Source: Lacrimispora amygdalina (GTDB taxonomy: Bacteria > Bacillota > Clostridia > Lachnospirales > Lachnospiraceae). From it: a DNA stretch of 64,000 bases. A model generated the notes under the pieces. It had not been told where the DNA came from. It searched no databases and worked only from the letters and a program-made list of their open reading frames with translations. The stretch lies in the NCBI RefSeq assembly GCF_900205965.1, contig NZ_OAOF01000017.1, positions 62,001 through 126,000 on the forward strand. The letters are read 5' to 3'. Made by a program: the position numbers and the translations under genes. Positions 16,916 through 24,871 of the stretch are shown piece by piece; the first letter of the stretch is position 1, and each line of letters starts with the position of its first letter.

Positions 16916-18370
16916 ATGTCCGGATTATATAATGAAAATCTTATTTATGGAAATTTAGTCAACGGTCAGTGGACAGAATCAGGATCAGGAGATGTCATCA
17001 CCATAACATCACCTGCAGACGGTTCTTTTGTGGGTAAGATACAGGCGATCAGCAAAGAGGAAGTGGATGGAATCATCCGGTATTCCAAAGAGGGGCAATC
17101 CTCATGGGCTGCAGTGCCGATATTCGAAAAAGCAAGAATCCTCTATGGGGCAGCTGAGCTTTTGGAAGAGAGGACGGAGGAGATATCGGATATTCTCATG
17201 ATGGAGATAGCAAAGGATAAGAAATCCTCAGTATCAGAAGTGAAAAGAACCGTAGATTTTCTTCGTTTTACTGCAGATGCAGGCAAGAGTATGGAAGGGG
17301 TGGCTGTAAGCGGGGAAAATTTCCCAGGCGGTTCCCGCAATAAGATGTCCTACGTAAAAAGAGTTCCTCTTGGTACCGTATTAGCCATATCGCCCTTCAA
17401 CTATCCCATTAATTTATCGGCCTCCAAGATTGCACCTGCATTAATCGGCGGCAATACAGTGATTTTAAAACCCGCCACACAGGGAGCAATCAGTGCACTT
17501 CACTTAGTAAAGGCACTCCAGGATGCGGGTCTGCCCAAGGGGGTGCTGCAGACGGTTACCGGAAAGGGAAGTGAGATCGGAGATTATATCGTAACACACG
17601 AAGGGATTGATTTTATTAATTTTACAGGCAGCACGGAGGTAGGCAGGCATATATCCAGGATCTCCTGCATGACACCCTTATTGCTTGAGCTGGGCGGCAA
17701 GGATGCGGCTCTTGTGCTGGAAGATGCAGATTTGGAATATGCAGCAGATAATATCGTACAGGGTGCATTTTCATATTCCGGTCAGCGTTGTACTGCAGTG
17801 AAGCGCATTATTACTACAGATCAGGTGGCGGATCAGCTGGTAACGATGCTTAAATCAAGAATTGAAAAATTATCCGTGGGAGATCCCAGAAAATCATCAG
17901 TAGTGACTCCTTTGATTGATCAGAAAGCGGCTGACTTTGCCGGATTTTTAATTCAGGATGCCATTGCAAAAGGTGCCAGGCTGGTCATTGGAAACAAAAG
18001 AGAAGAGAACCTGGTCTATCCTACATTACTGGATAAAGTAACTGTGGATATGGAGATAGCCTGGAAAGAGCCATTTTCACCCATTCTTCCAATCCTCCGT
18101 GTAAAGGATATGGATGAAGCGGTGGAGATCGCCAACCGGTCGGAATATGGACTGCAGTCCTCTGTTTTTACCAGGGACATCAATAAAGCATTTCGCATTG
18201 CTGAGAAATTAGAAGTGGGAACCGTTCAGATTAACAATAAAACAGAACGAGGTCCGGATCATTTTCCATTTTTGGGAGTGAAAGCTTCCGGAATGGGCAC
18301 TCAGGGAGTCAGATACTCCATAGAGGCAATGACAAGACCAAAAGCAGTTACCATTAATATTACAGAATAG
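16916..18370 (+). CDS. gapN: NADP-dependent non-phosphorylating glyceraldehyde-3-phosphate dehydrogenase
   Basis: A 484-residue aldehyde dehydrogenase that should oxidise glyceraldehyde-3-phosphate to 3-phosphoglycerate while making NADPH, bypassing ATP formation in lower glycolysis. Catalytic residues are visible: N162 (SPFNYP), E258 (LELGG) and the nucleophile C292 (GQRCTAVKR). The GQRCTAVKR and ELGGKDAALVLEDADL motifs are those of GapN rather than generic aldehyde dehydrogenases. It is a single-gene unit with its own promoter and terminator. Confidence 0.87.
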   Translation: MSGLYNENLIYGNLVNGQWTESGSGDVITITSPADGSFVGKIQAISKEEVDGIIRYSKEGQSSWAAVPIFEKARILYGAAELLEERTEEISDILMMEIAKDKKSSVSEVKRTVDFLRFTADAGKSMEGVAVSGENFPGGSRNKMSYVKRVPLGTVLAISPFNYPINLSASKIAPALIGGNTVILKPATQGAISALHLVKALQDAGLPKGVLQTVTGKGSEIGDYIVTHEGIDFINFTGSTEVGRHISRISCMTPLLLELGGKDAALVLEDADLEYAADNIVQGAFSYSGQRCTAVKRIITTDQVADQLVTMLKSRIEKLSVGDPRKSSVVTPLIDQKAADFAGFLIQDAIAKGARLVIGNKREENLVYPTLLDKVTVDMEIAWKEPFSPILPILRVKDMDEAVEIANRSEYGLQSSVFTRDINKAFRIAEKLEVGTVQINNKTERGPDHFPFLGVKASGMGTQGVRYSIEAMTRPKAVTINITE

Positions 18371-18378
18371 TACGTAAT

Positions 18379-18409
18379 ACAGCCTGCCCGGTTGATTCGG
18401 GCAGGCTGT
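18379..18409 (+). terminator. Terminator hairpin between gapN and the convergent cupin gene
   Basis: A perfect 11-bp stem (ACAGCCTGCCC at 18379-18389 with GGGCAGGCTGT at 18399-18409) encloses a 9-base loop. The following T-rich stretch is broken, so efficiency is uncertain. Confidence 0.7.
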
Positions 18410-18431
18410 TTCGGTCTTTTATGGGTATGGG

Positions 18432-18914
18432 TCAGCTTTCGTCCTCTGACTGGCTGTCAGCTTTTGTTTTATGGATTGTTCCCCATTCATAGTGTGGGGG
18501 AGCGTAGACGGAAGTCATCTTAAGAGGTTGATTGCCAATGTTAACAATATTATGCCAAATGCCTGCGGGAACAAAAATTCCATAATTATCGAAAACCAGG
18601 TACTGGGAATCCATGGAAAGTTTGGAGGAACCCAGCTGAACCAGTCCAAGGCCTTCCTCGACTCGTATATACTGGTCCAGATCCGGATGGACTTCCAGTC
18701 CAACGGTTCTTTTAACCGGTATGTTCATAAGTGTGATCTGGAGATAGTCACCGGTCCAGAGTACAGAACGAAAATTGTCGTTTTGCTCAGCAGCTTTCTG
18801 AACATCAATGATAAAGGGGTTTGGACCGAAATCGGATGGAAATTCAGGCAGATCCGTCATTTCGGAATCAAATTCAATTTTGTCATTATAGTTATCATAC
18901 ATAGCATCATTCAC
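18432..18914 (-). CDS. Cupin-domain protein
   Basis: A 160-residue single-domain cupin 2 protein. The first metal-binding-type motif is seen as GLEVHPDLDQYIRVEEGLG (about residues 72-90): H77, D81 and E86 or E87 are candidate ligands. The second motif, VPAGIWHNIVN (about 116-126), supplies another histidine. The N-terminus is acidic and the C-terminus a charged tail. Such proteins resemble sugar-phosphate isomerase-like cupins, but no substrate can be named. The ribosome binding site is weak, and ATG at residue 5 is an alternative start. It converges on gapN. Confidence 0.75.
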   Translation of the reverse strand: MNDAMYDNYNDKIEFDSEMTDLPEFPSDFGPNPFIIDVQKAAEQNDNFRSVLWTGDYLQITLMNIPVKRTVGLEVHPDLDQYIRVEEGLGLVQLGSSKLSMDSQYLVFDNYGIFVPAGIWHNIVNIGNQPLKMTSVYAPPHYEWGTIHKTKADSQSEDES

Positions 18915-19101
18915 CGGGAGATTATATTTCTATTAGTATATGAGTGAGTCAGCGATGGTGATATTATCTTATGGTGACATTTATATAAAAAATGATTATA
19001 TATGCAAAGGTTTGTAATTACACAAGCATCCTTTTGACAAAATACGCCATTATATGATATTGTTGTTTATATTCATTATTAATTACAGGAGGCTTTATTC
19101 T

Positions 19102-19965
19102 ATGGCGGGTACAAGAGTTGTTATAGTTGATGATTCTCCCTTCTCAATCGCTTTCATCAAAGGAATTCTGGAAAGAAACGGTCTTGAAGTGGTTGGAGAA
19201 GCAGGAACTCTGGAAGAAGTAAAAAAGGTGATACAGGATACAAAGCCTCAGCTTGTGACGATGGACATGACACTGCCTGGAACCGATGGATTGGAGTGTA
19301 CACGTGCAATTCATGAAATTGACAGAAGTATTAAAGTTATTGTCATTAGTTCCATGATGGATGATGAAATTGTAAAGGAAGCAAAAGAAAACAAGGTTTC
19401 CGCTTATGTGCAAAAGCCAGTTGATGAAGAGGAACTGATGACAGCAGTAAACCGTGTCATGGCTTCGGAAGAGCTGTATCGCTTTTTATCAAGTGAGTAT
19501 ATTAAGATTTTTAAAGAAGCACTTCTTGACGGTACCAACAAATTAACGAAAACTCTCATCCAATATAAGGATGAACATATCTGCAATGAGGAGTTTGAGT
19601 CAAAAGGATTATCTGTGATTGTTGGTATTATTGGTAAATTTTCCGGCAGAATGCTGATTGATGTAAAGATGGAAACCGCTTATAAGCTGACAGCTGCCAT
19701 AATGAGAAGAGAGGCAGCTGGCAACGATGAAGTGCTTGCAGTGCTTGGCGAGTTTACCAACATTGTATCTGGCAATGCCTGCTCAATCATAAACAGAATG
19801 AATAAAGCCTATGGACTCAGGGTTGCGCCTCCCACAATTATGCACGGAGAGTGTGTACATATTACCGCTCCAGGATATACGACAACGAACATACTGGCAG
19901 AGTCGGAATTTGGAGATATTCTGCTGAATATTGGATTTCAAAGGGGTGATAATCAGTGGATGTAA
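19102..19965 (+). CDS. Response regulator receiver domain fused to a CheX phosphatase domain
   Basis: A 287-residue protein. I start at ATG 19102, ten bases after AGGAGG (19087-19092); an in-frame ATG at 19054 lies within the predicted promoter. The receiver domain (about 1-122) has acidic D10/D11, phosphoacceptor D55 (LVTMDMTLPG), a VISS segment and the lysine of VQKP. The C-terminal half (about 145-287) is a CheX/CheC-like domain with the phosphatase signature ExxN in GEFTNIVSGNA. A receiver fused to its own phosphatase may switch off quickly. The next gene encodes a free CheX; no other chemotaxis or flagellar genes are in the window. Confidence 0.85.
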   Translation: MAGTRVVIVDDSPFSIAFIKGILERNGLEVVGEAGTLEEVKKVIQDTKPQLVTMDMTLPGTDGLECTRAIHEIDRSIKVIVISSMMDDEIVKEAKENKVSAYVQKPVDEEELMTAVNRVMASEELYRFLSSEYIKIFKEALLDGTNKLTKTLIQYKDEHICNEEFESKGLSVIVGIIGKFSGRMLIDVKMETAYKLTAAIMRREAAGNDEVLAVLGEFTNIVSGNACSIINRMNKAYGLRVAPPTIMHGECVHITAPGYTTTNILAESEFGDILLNIGFQRGDNQWM

Positions 19966-20414
19966 AATACATAAATCCATTTATTGAAGCATTTCTTTCT
20001 GTTATGCCACAGCTGGGATTTGGAAAAGTTGAAAAAACTAATTTAAGCCTGAAAGATTCCAATCTGACTTATACCGGAGTCATTATGACAGTTGGCATTG
20101 TTGGAGAAATGAAGGGAAATGTAGTCTATTATCTGGATCTTGAGAATGCAAAAAAGGTTGCATCTACCATGATGATGGGTATGCCGGTAGATGAATTTAA
20201 TGAGATGGCTCAAAGTGCTATTTCCGAATTGGCCAATATGCTTACAGCTAATGCCGCTACGTTTTTTGCCAATATTGGAATTACAGTTGATATCTCAACA
20301 CCTACCCTGCTCTATGGAGATCAGGTAGCTGTGAAGATGAATTCCAGCCAGATACTTTGTATTCAGTTATTGGCAGACGATATTCCGTTTGATATTAATA
20401 TTGCTTTTAGTTAA
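19956..20414 (+). CDS. cheX: CheX-family CheY-P phosphatase
   Basis: A 152-residue CheX homologue starting at GTG 19956 and overlapping the preceding REC-CheX gene by 10 bases. The phosphatase motif ExxN is present in SELANMLTANA (about residues 88-98), and GEMKGNVVYYLD is the usual CheX beta-strand segment. In chemotaxis CheX dimers dephosphorylate CheY-P. Here its most likely partner is the upstream receiver domain, with which it is translationally coupled. A terminator at 20419-20463 follows. Confidence 0.85.
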   Translation: MDVKYINPFIEAFLSVMPQLGFGKVEKTNLSLKDSNLTYTGVIMTVGIVGEMKGNVVYYLDLENAKKVASTMMMGMPVDEFNEMAQSAISELANMLTANAATFFANIGITVDISTPTLLYGDQVAVKMNSSQILCIQLLADDIPFDINIAFS

Positions 20415-20418
20415 ACAG

Positions 20419-20463
20419 CAGGCCTGTGAATGTGGGAAAACCAAGATTCACAGGCCTGTTTTA
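20419..20463 (+). terminator. Terminator after cheX
   Basis: A perfect 13-bp stem (20419-20431 with 20446-20458), a 14-base loop and a short T run lie between convergent genes; it could also serve the minus-strand protease gene. Confidence 0.8.
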
Positions 20464-20468
20464 TGCTC

Positions 20469-22145
20469 TTAGGTGAAAGCATCTATCTGTTGAAAAAGAC
20501 GGTACATGTCTACCGTTCCATGCCCCCATACATTATTGGGATAAAAATAAGCATTCTGCCGGTTAGCCCATCGTATAATCATACGGTTAGCCTTGACTCC
20601 GGTTATGGAGGTATGGTTCCCTCTGATAAAACCCCATTCCATGACCATTGCAGCCGTGCCGGCAGCATGAGCGGCAGCCGCTCCGGTACCTGTGAGTGTA
20701 CCGAACCGGTTATCTGGCAGAGCACAGGGAATTTGATACCCGGGAGCTGCCACATCAGGGATAATTTCTCCAAAGCGGGTAAAGCCTCTTCCCGATTCCC
20801 TAATAATCTGGTTACTTAATTGGTTATAGGCAGTAATGGTAAGGGGAACACGGGTATCTCCCGGTGAGGTAATGGTTGTGTCAGGGGAAGCGTGATAAAA
20901 GTAAGTATCCTGAGAAATAAGGTTTCCGGAGGGAAGCCAGCAATGATAGGAGAAAGGTTCATTTTCCTCACTTTTAACCTGAAAGTGCCAGATCCCGGAA
21001 CGAGGATTGTCAAAACGAACCAGGATCAACTGGTCGCCTGTGGAGCCTTCCAGAATGATGTTATTAATCCAGATTGTGCTCTGCCCGCAGGCCAGGCTGA
21101 ATTTCTGGCAGGTATTTATGGAGGTGAAGGGACTGCTTACAATTTCATAGTCAGGGGAATAAAGCTCAATTGAAATACGGCCGGCAGGGAATGGCCAGAT
21201 TTCCATGGAGAACATACGGTCATCATTTCCAATTCTCAAATCAAATCCGCTGCTGAAGGGAGGGGAATAGGAATAGGTATAGAAATGTCTCTTTTTTTCT
21301 GCTTCATTCCCTGCGGCAGTTATAACGCCAACGCGGGGGCGCCTGACGATCTGGTCCAGATAGGAACTTAAGGGTCCGCACCCATTATGTCCTCCCTGAC
21401 TGCTGCCTAAGCAGATACAGATAATCAGGGGACGGTTTAACTGTTCGGCAACGCCAAGAAGATAGCGGACTCCAAGCATAATATCTGACTCCTGGTAGCA
21501 GAGGGCTTGTTCCGGAATAAAGTATATCTGCTTTAAATTATTTTTTGCTTCTTTCAGCTTTACAACAGCTAATTTGCTCTGAGGAACAATGCCTGTAAAT
21601 AAATGTTTCTCATCCCGGTTGCCTGCTATAATACTGGCAATGGCTGTGCCGTGGCCAATGGTATCTGACTCGGGTACAATATTCAGTGGAAGAGAGGATT
21701 GTAAAGCAGTATTAATATGATTTTTTGTATATTCGGAGCCGAAATCAAAACCTTTTGGAGGTTTTCCGGTCTGGTCAGTCTGGTCCCAGATTGAGAGTAA
21801 ACGAGTAGAACCATCATGATTCTGAAAAACAGGGTGGCTGTAGTCAATACCCGTATCGATTAAACCAATCACAACTCCCAGCCCCATATAATTGAAAAGA
21901 GGCAGTTCGTCAAGGGAGAGAGGACCTGGATTATCCGTGCATATAGTAGAAGCCAAAGTAAAAACAGAGGGAAAATTTTCGTATGGATGCAGACCTAAAT
22001 CACAGGCCTGCTTATTTTTTTTCCCCAAATGGAGCAGCGAATATTCATCATTTAATTTTGTGATATTTTTTAAGATGTTGCAAGGAGGGATCAGTGAATT
22101 GCTGATAATAAAATCATAATAATCATTATCCAGTATTTTCTTCAT
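20469..22145 (-). CDS. S8 (subtilisin-like) protease homologue lacking the catalytic serine
   Basis: A 558-residue subtilase-fold protein. The aspartate motif GLIDTGIDYSHP (D97), histidine motif DTIGHGTAIAS (H165) and oxyanion-hole asparagine AAGNE (N280) are intact. In the serine motif, normally TGTSxAxP, the sequence reads TGTGAAAAHAAG: Gly488 (codon GGA, plus strand near 20690) stands in place of the nucleophile. It therefore looks like a pseudoprotease, recalling clostridial CspC-type spore germination pseudoproteases. There is no signal peptide. A beta-rich insert separates N280 from the C-terminal motif, as in bacterial Csp/PrtS-like S8 proteins. The gene is a single minus-strand unit. 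Confidence 0.85.
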   Translation of the reverse strand: MKKILDNDYYDFIISNSLIPPCNILKNITKLNDEYSLLHLGKKNKQACDLGLHPYENFPSVFTLASTICTDNPGPLSLDELPLFNYMGLGVVIGLIDTGIDYSHPVFQNHDGSTRLLSIWDQTDQTGKPPKGFDFGSEYTKNHINTALQSSLPLNIVPESDTIGHGTAIASIIAGNRDEKHLFTGIVPQSKLAVVKLKEAKNNLKQIYFIPEQALCYQESDIMLGVRYLLGVAEQLNRPLIICICLGSSQGGHNGCGPLSSYLDQIVRRPRVGVITAAGNEAEKKRHFYTYSYSPPFSSGFDLRIGNDDRMFSMEIWPFPAGRISIELYSPDYEIVSSPFTSINTCQKFSLACGQSTIWINNIILEGSTGDQLILVRFDNPRSGIWHFQVKSEENEPFSYHCWLPSGNLISQDTYFYHASPDTTITSPGDTRVPLTITAYNQLSNQIIRESGRGFTRFGEIIPDVAAPGYQIPCALPDNRFGTLTGTGAAAAHAAGTAAMVMEWGFIRGNHTSITGVKANRMIIRWANRQNAYFYPNNVWGHGTVDMYRLFQQIDAFT

Positions 22146-22278
22146 GACAGGCCTGCCTTTTATACACAGTATATAACCATTTTATGCTGGTAAAGCGGCC
22201 AGATACCTAACATATGGCTTTAGCAGGGAAAAAACAAAAATATTTGATTGCAGAGGCGATTAAGTATGAAATATAACC

Positions 22279-22334
22279 TTGACAAATAGTCAGTACTGAG
22301 TATAATGAATCTATAATAATACTCAGTACTGACT
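22279..22334 (+). promoter_or_regulatory. Promoter and overlapping operator of the padR-methyltransferase operon
   Basis: TTGACA (22279-22284) and TATAAT (22301-22306) are 16 bases apart. A perfect 16-bp inverted repeat (22288-22303 and 22319-22334) covers the spacer, the -10 box and the transcription start. Each arm contains the 10-bp palindrome TCAGTACTGA. This is a typical autoregulatory PadR site. Confidence 0.85.
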
Positions 22335-22352
22335 AAAAAGGAGCGGATGAAT

Positions 22353-22916
22353 ATGATACCATTGTATATACTAGGAATTTTACTGCGGTTTGGTCCCCAG
22401 CACGGTTACCAGATTAAAAAAATCATGGAAGAACAGCTGGAGGATTTTACAAAAATAAAACTTCCAACTATATATTATCACCTGGAGAAGATGGAAGCGT
22501 CCGGCATTTTGACAGCAATCAGAGACCAGCAGAGCACCAGACCTGAAAAAACGGTGTATTATCTGGGGAATACCGGTGCAGAAAAATTTAAAGAGTTGTT
22601 AAAGCAGACTTTGGATATGCATTATCGTCCTGTTTTTGATGCGGATGCTGCGTTCTATTTTTCTGAATATTTAAGTCCGGCAGATTTTATACAGAGTCTG
22701 ACTCATCATATCGCCAGACTGGAAACAGTTCTTAAAAAAATTGAAGAACACCAGGCGGAGGTTCATCAGATTCTGCCTGAGAATATGAGAGCTTATGCTG
22801 ATATCATATTTAATCATCATGTGATGCATTACAGAACCGAATTAAACTGGGCGGAAGAATCGTTAAGAGTGATCAGAAAGAAAGGAGCGGGTTATGACAG
22901 CAGCGAGAGTTATTGA
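22353..22916 (+). CDS. PadR-family transcriptional regulator
   Basis: A 187-residue regulator. I choose ATG 22353, nine bases after AAAAAGGAG, over the nearer ATG 22347; it then begins MIPLYILGILLRFGPQHGYQ, the standard PadR winged-helix start. The recognition region includes LPTIYYHLEKMEASGIL, and the C-terminal part (about 95-187) is a Vir-type helical dimerisation domain. It presumably represses its own promoter through the inverted repeat at 22288-22334. It overlaps the methyltransferase gene by 23 bases, so both are co-regulated. Confidence 0.87.
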   Translation: MIPLYILGILLRFGPQHGYQIKKIMEEQLEDFTKIKLPTIYYHLEKMEASGILTAIRDQQSTRPEKTVYYLGNTGAEKFKELLKQTLDMHYRPVFDADAAFYFSEYLSPADFIQSLTHHIARLETVLKKIEEHQAEVHQILPENMRAYADIIFNHHVMHYRTELNWAEESLRVIRKKGAGYDSSESY

Positions 22917-23571
22917 AACAAATGAGGGAATTCAAAGTGAATTGACAGCAGAGATATTTGATGAATTTGCCAGGGGAATGAGGGATAAAGGCTGGAACGG
23001 GGTGGCTGAGATGATCGCCTCTGGAATTAACGGAGGGGATATTCTGGAGATTGGACCCGGACCTGGTTACGTGGGATTGGAGCTGGCTAAAAGAGTAAAT
23101 CTTAAATCCTTTACCGGCTGCGAGATCAGCCCGGCCATGATTCAAATTGCAGAGAAAAATGCCCGGGAATATGGGATTGAAGCCTGTTATGTACAGGGAA
23201 ATGGTATGAATATGCCTTTCTCAGACAATTCATTTGATTGCGTGATATCAAATGGATCTCTCCATGAGTGGGAAAGACCGGTTGAGGTTTTTAATGAGAT
23301 ATACCGGGTTCTTCGTCCGGGAGGAAGGTATTGCATTACGGATATGAGGAGAGATATTGGCTTTTTTAAACAATCGATGATTTATCTCAGTACAAAGCCA
23401 AAAGAAATCAGACCTGGGTTCCTTTCCTCCTTGCATGCGGCTTATACAAAGGAAGAGATGCAGGAGCTTTTAAGGAACAGCAGACTCCGTGATGGTATAG
23501 TAAAGAAGGACTTTATGGGATTAAGTATAACGGGGGAGAAGAACAAACAGGATGCTGATATTATAAAATGA
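22894..23571 (+). CDS. Class I SAM-dependent methyltransferase (PadR-regulated)
   Basis: A 225-residue UbiE-like methyltransferase. The SAM motif reads ILEIGPGPGYVG (about residues 49-60), followed by FTGCEISPAM and VQGNGMNMPFSDNSFDCVISNG. It starts at ATG 22894 with AAAGGAGCGGGTT upstream, inside the end of padR. The link to a PadR regulator suggests expression in response to a small molecule or drug-like ligand, which the enzyme may detoxify; this is inference. It is not closely similar to the two methyltransferases beside the Nik-type importer. Confidence 0.8.
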   Translation: MTAARVIETNEGIQSELTAEIFDEFARGMRDKGWNGVAEMIASGINGGDILEIGPGPGYVGLELAKRVNLKSFTGCEISPAMIQIAEKNAREYGIEACYVQGNGMNMPFSDNSFDCVISNGSLHEWERPVEVFNEIYRVLRPGGRYCITDMRRDIGFFKQSMIYLSTKPKEIRPGFLSSLHAAYTKEEMQELLRNSRLRDGIVKKDFMGLSITGEKNKQDADIIK

Positions 23572-23581
23572 TAAAAAAATC

Positions 23582-23619
23582 TTGACAAAAAAGAAGGAAT
23601 GATTTATATTGAGTATACA
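23582..23619 (+). promoter_or_regulatory. Promoter with palindromic operator for the TetR operon
   Basis: TTGACA at 23582-23587 is followed after 17 bases by TATATT at 23605-23610. An inverted repeat, ATTGAGT and ACTCAAT separated by four bases, begins at the -10 box, consistent with autorepression by the TetR protein. Confidence 0.65.
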
Positions 23620-23643
23620 CTCAATGAGCTGGTGGTCAATCAA

Positions 23644-24225
23644 ATGAAATCAAAAAGACAGATACAAAAAGAAAGTACCAGACAGAAAATAATGGATGCA
23701 GCATATAAGATCTATACAAGGGAAGGCTTTTCTGCCTCAACAGCAAAAATTGCCAGAGAAGCAGGCGTCTCCCATGGAACTGTTTTCGCTCATTTCCAGT
23801 CCTTAAATGAGCTGTTGGAATGTATGATCGGAGAATTCCAGAACAGTCTTGCCGCAGAATTTCACGAAATGGAAGAATCCAGCAGGAGTATCAGTGATTT
23901 CCTGGATGTTCATTTAAAAATTCTCATTGATCATGAGGATTTTTATCTGCGCCTTATTACGGAGAGAAGCCTGTTACCGGAAGAAGTACAGTATGTATAT
24001 GCGGATAATCAGTCGGCTGCTGCCCATCATTTTAACCGGATGATGTTGCGTGAGAGGAAGAATGGTACCGTGAAAGAGATTCCGGTTCATATGTTTTTTA
24101 ATACATGGCTTGGATTGATCCATTATTACTTATGGAACAAGGATTTCTTTTCCCCGGAGGAACCGGTTTTAGCCCGTTATGCCGGAGAATTGAAACATAC
24201 ATTTTTAAGTCTTATTACAAAGTAA
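23644..24225 (+). CDS. TetR/AcrR-family transcriptional regulator
   Basis: A 193-residue regulator. An in-frame ATG at 23599 falls in the promoter, so I start at ATG 23644 (MKSKRQIQKESTRQKIMD). The helix-turn-helix is visible as AKIAREAGVSHGTVFAHF (about residues 35-52). The C-terminal helical ligand domain is unassignable. It leads an operon with a zinc-ribbon protein 15 bases downstream and a carboxymuconolactone-decarboxylase-like protein. Confidence 0.82.
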   Translation: MKSKRQIQKESTRQKIMDAAYKIYTREGFSASTAKIAREAGVSHGTVFAHFQSLNELLECMIGEFQNSLAAEFHEMEESSRSISDFLDVHLKILIDHEDFYLRLITERSLLPEEVQYVYADNQSAAAHHFNRMMLRERKNGTVKEIPVHMFFNTWLGLIHYYLWNKDFFSPEEPVLARYAGELKHTFLSLITK

Positions 24226-24240
24226 CAGGAGGAAGTTACC

Positions 24241-24528
24241 ATGAAGGTATGTATCGCCTGCGGTATGCCAATGGAAAAGAAATCTGATTTTCCAGGTGGA
24301 GATGAACAGAAAGATTATTGTATTTATTGTGCCAGACCGGACGGATCCATGAGATCATTTGAAGAGGCAAAAGCCGGCATGACGAAATTCATTATGGAAA
24401 GTCAGGGATTTGACGAGAAAGCGGCAGAAAAAATTGCAGTGAGCAGCATGAGTAAGCTTCCCGCCTGGAAAGATCGCCAGATCACAGGAGAGCAGGAGAG
24501 AGGAGTGGAACCGTATGCAGGTAAGTAA
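24241..24528 (+). CDS. Putative zinc-ribbon domain protein
   Basis: A 95-residue protein whose first 35 residues hold two cysteine pairs (CIACGMPM and YCIYCARPDG), the pattern of the zf-ribbon_2 family. The remaining helical part, SFEEAKAGMTKFIMESQGFD, is also typical of that family. Its start has AGGAGGAAGTTACC upstream and its end overlaps the next gene by 14 bases. Function is unknown; redox or metal sensing is possible from the cysteines. Confidence 0.75.
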   Translation: MKVCIACGMPMEKKSDFPGGDEQKDYCIYCARPDGSMRSFEEAKAGMTKFIMESQGFDEKAAEKIAVSSMSKLPAWKDRQITGEQERGVEPYAGK

Positions 24529-24823
24529 AGCATTTTCTGTATTTGCAAAGGAGGTCCCGGAGGTTCAGGGACCATGGATGGAGATGGTTCAAAAGCTGGA
24601 TACGGCAAGCGGGCTTGACAAAAAGATAAAAGAACTTGCGTATATTGCAGTTATGGCTGTTATGCGGCTGGAGAGTGGTTTGCCTTTTCATGTCCAGCTG
24701 GCAAAATCCCATGGAGCTACACGCGAGGAGATTATCAGCAGTATTCTGGTTGGACTGCCGGCTGCGGGAAATGTGGTGATACAATCATTGCCCATAGCAT
24801 TGGAAGCGTATGACAACGAATAG
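24515..24823 (+). CDS. Carboxymuconolactone decarboxylase-like protein without redox cysteines
   Basis: A 102-residue helical CMD/AhpD-fold protein. Residues 33-81 align with the family pattern, and H59 matches the conserved histidine, followed by GATREEI. The CxxC pair expected at positions 52 and 55 is L52 and G55, and the protein has no cysteine at all, so it cannot act as an AhpD-type peroxidase. It overlaps the zinc-ribbon gene, which is cysteine-rich, and ends before a strong bidirectional terminator. Confidence 0.75.
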   Translation: MQVSKAFSVFAKEVPEVQGPWMEMVQKLDTASGLDKKIKELAYIAVMAVMRLESGLPFHVQLAKSHGATREEIISSILVGLPAAGNVVIQSLPIALEAYDNE

Positions 24824-24830
24824 AACGAAT

Positions 24831-24870
24831 AAACAGGGGCAAAGCCGTTATTTAAGCTTTGCCCCTGTTT
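24831..24870. terminator. Bidirectional terminator between the CMD-like and GH94 genes
   Basis: A perfect 15-bp stem (24831-24845 with 24856-24870) begins with AAA and ends with TTT, suitable for both converging transcripts. Confidence 0.85.
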
Positions 24871-24871
24871 A

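Noticed and set aside
18471..18947. 158-residue plus-strand frame opposite the cupin gene
   Set aside because: It is the antisense shadow of a clear cupin domain and has no ribosome binding site.
20430..20819. 129-residue plus-strand frame opposite the S8 homologue
   Set aside because: Antisense to conserved subtilase motifs; composition is not protein-like.
20469..22145. Frameshift or pseudogene explanation for the missing catalytic serine
   Set aside because: The frame stays open and conserved for 558 residues, and the motif around Gly488 is otherwise intact.
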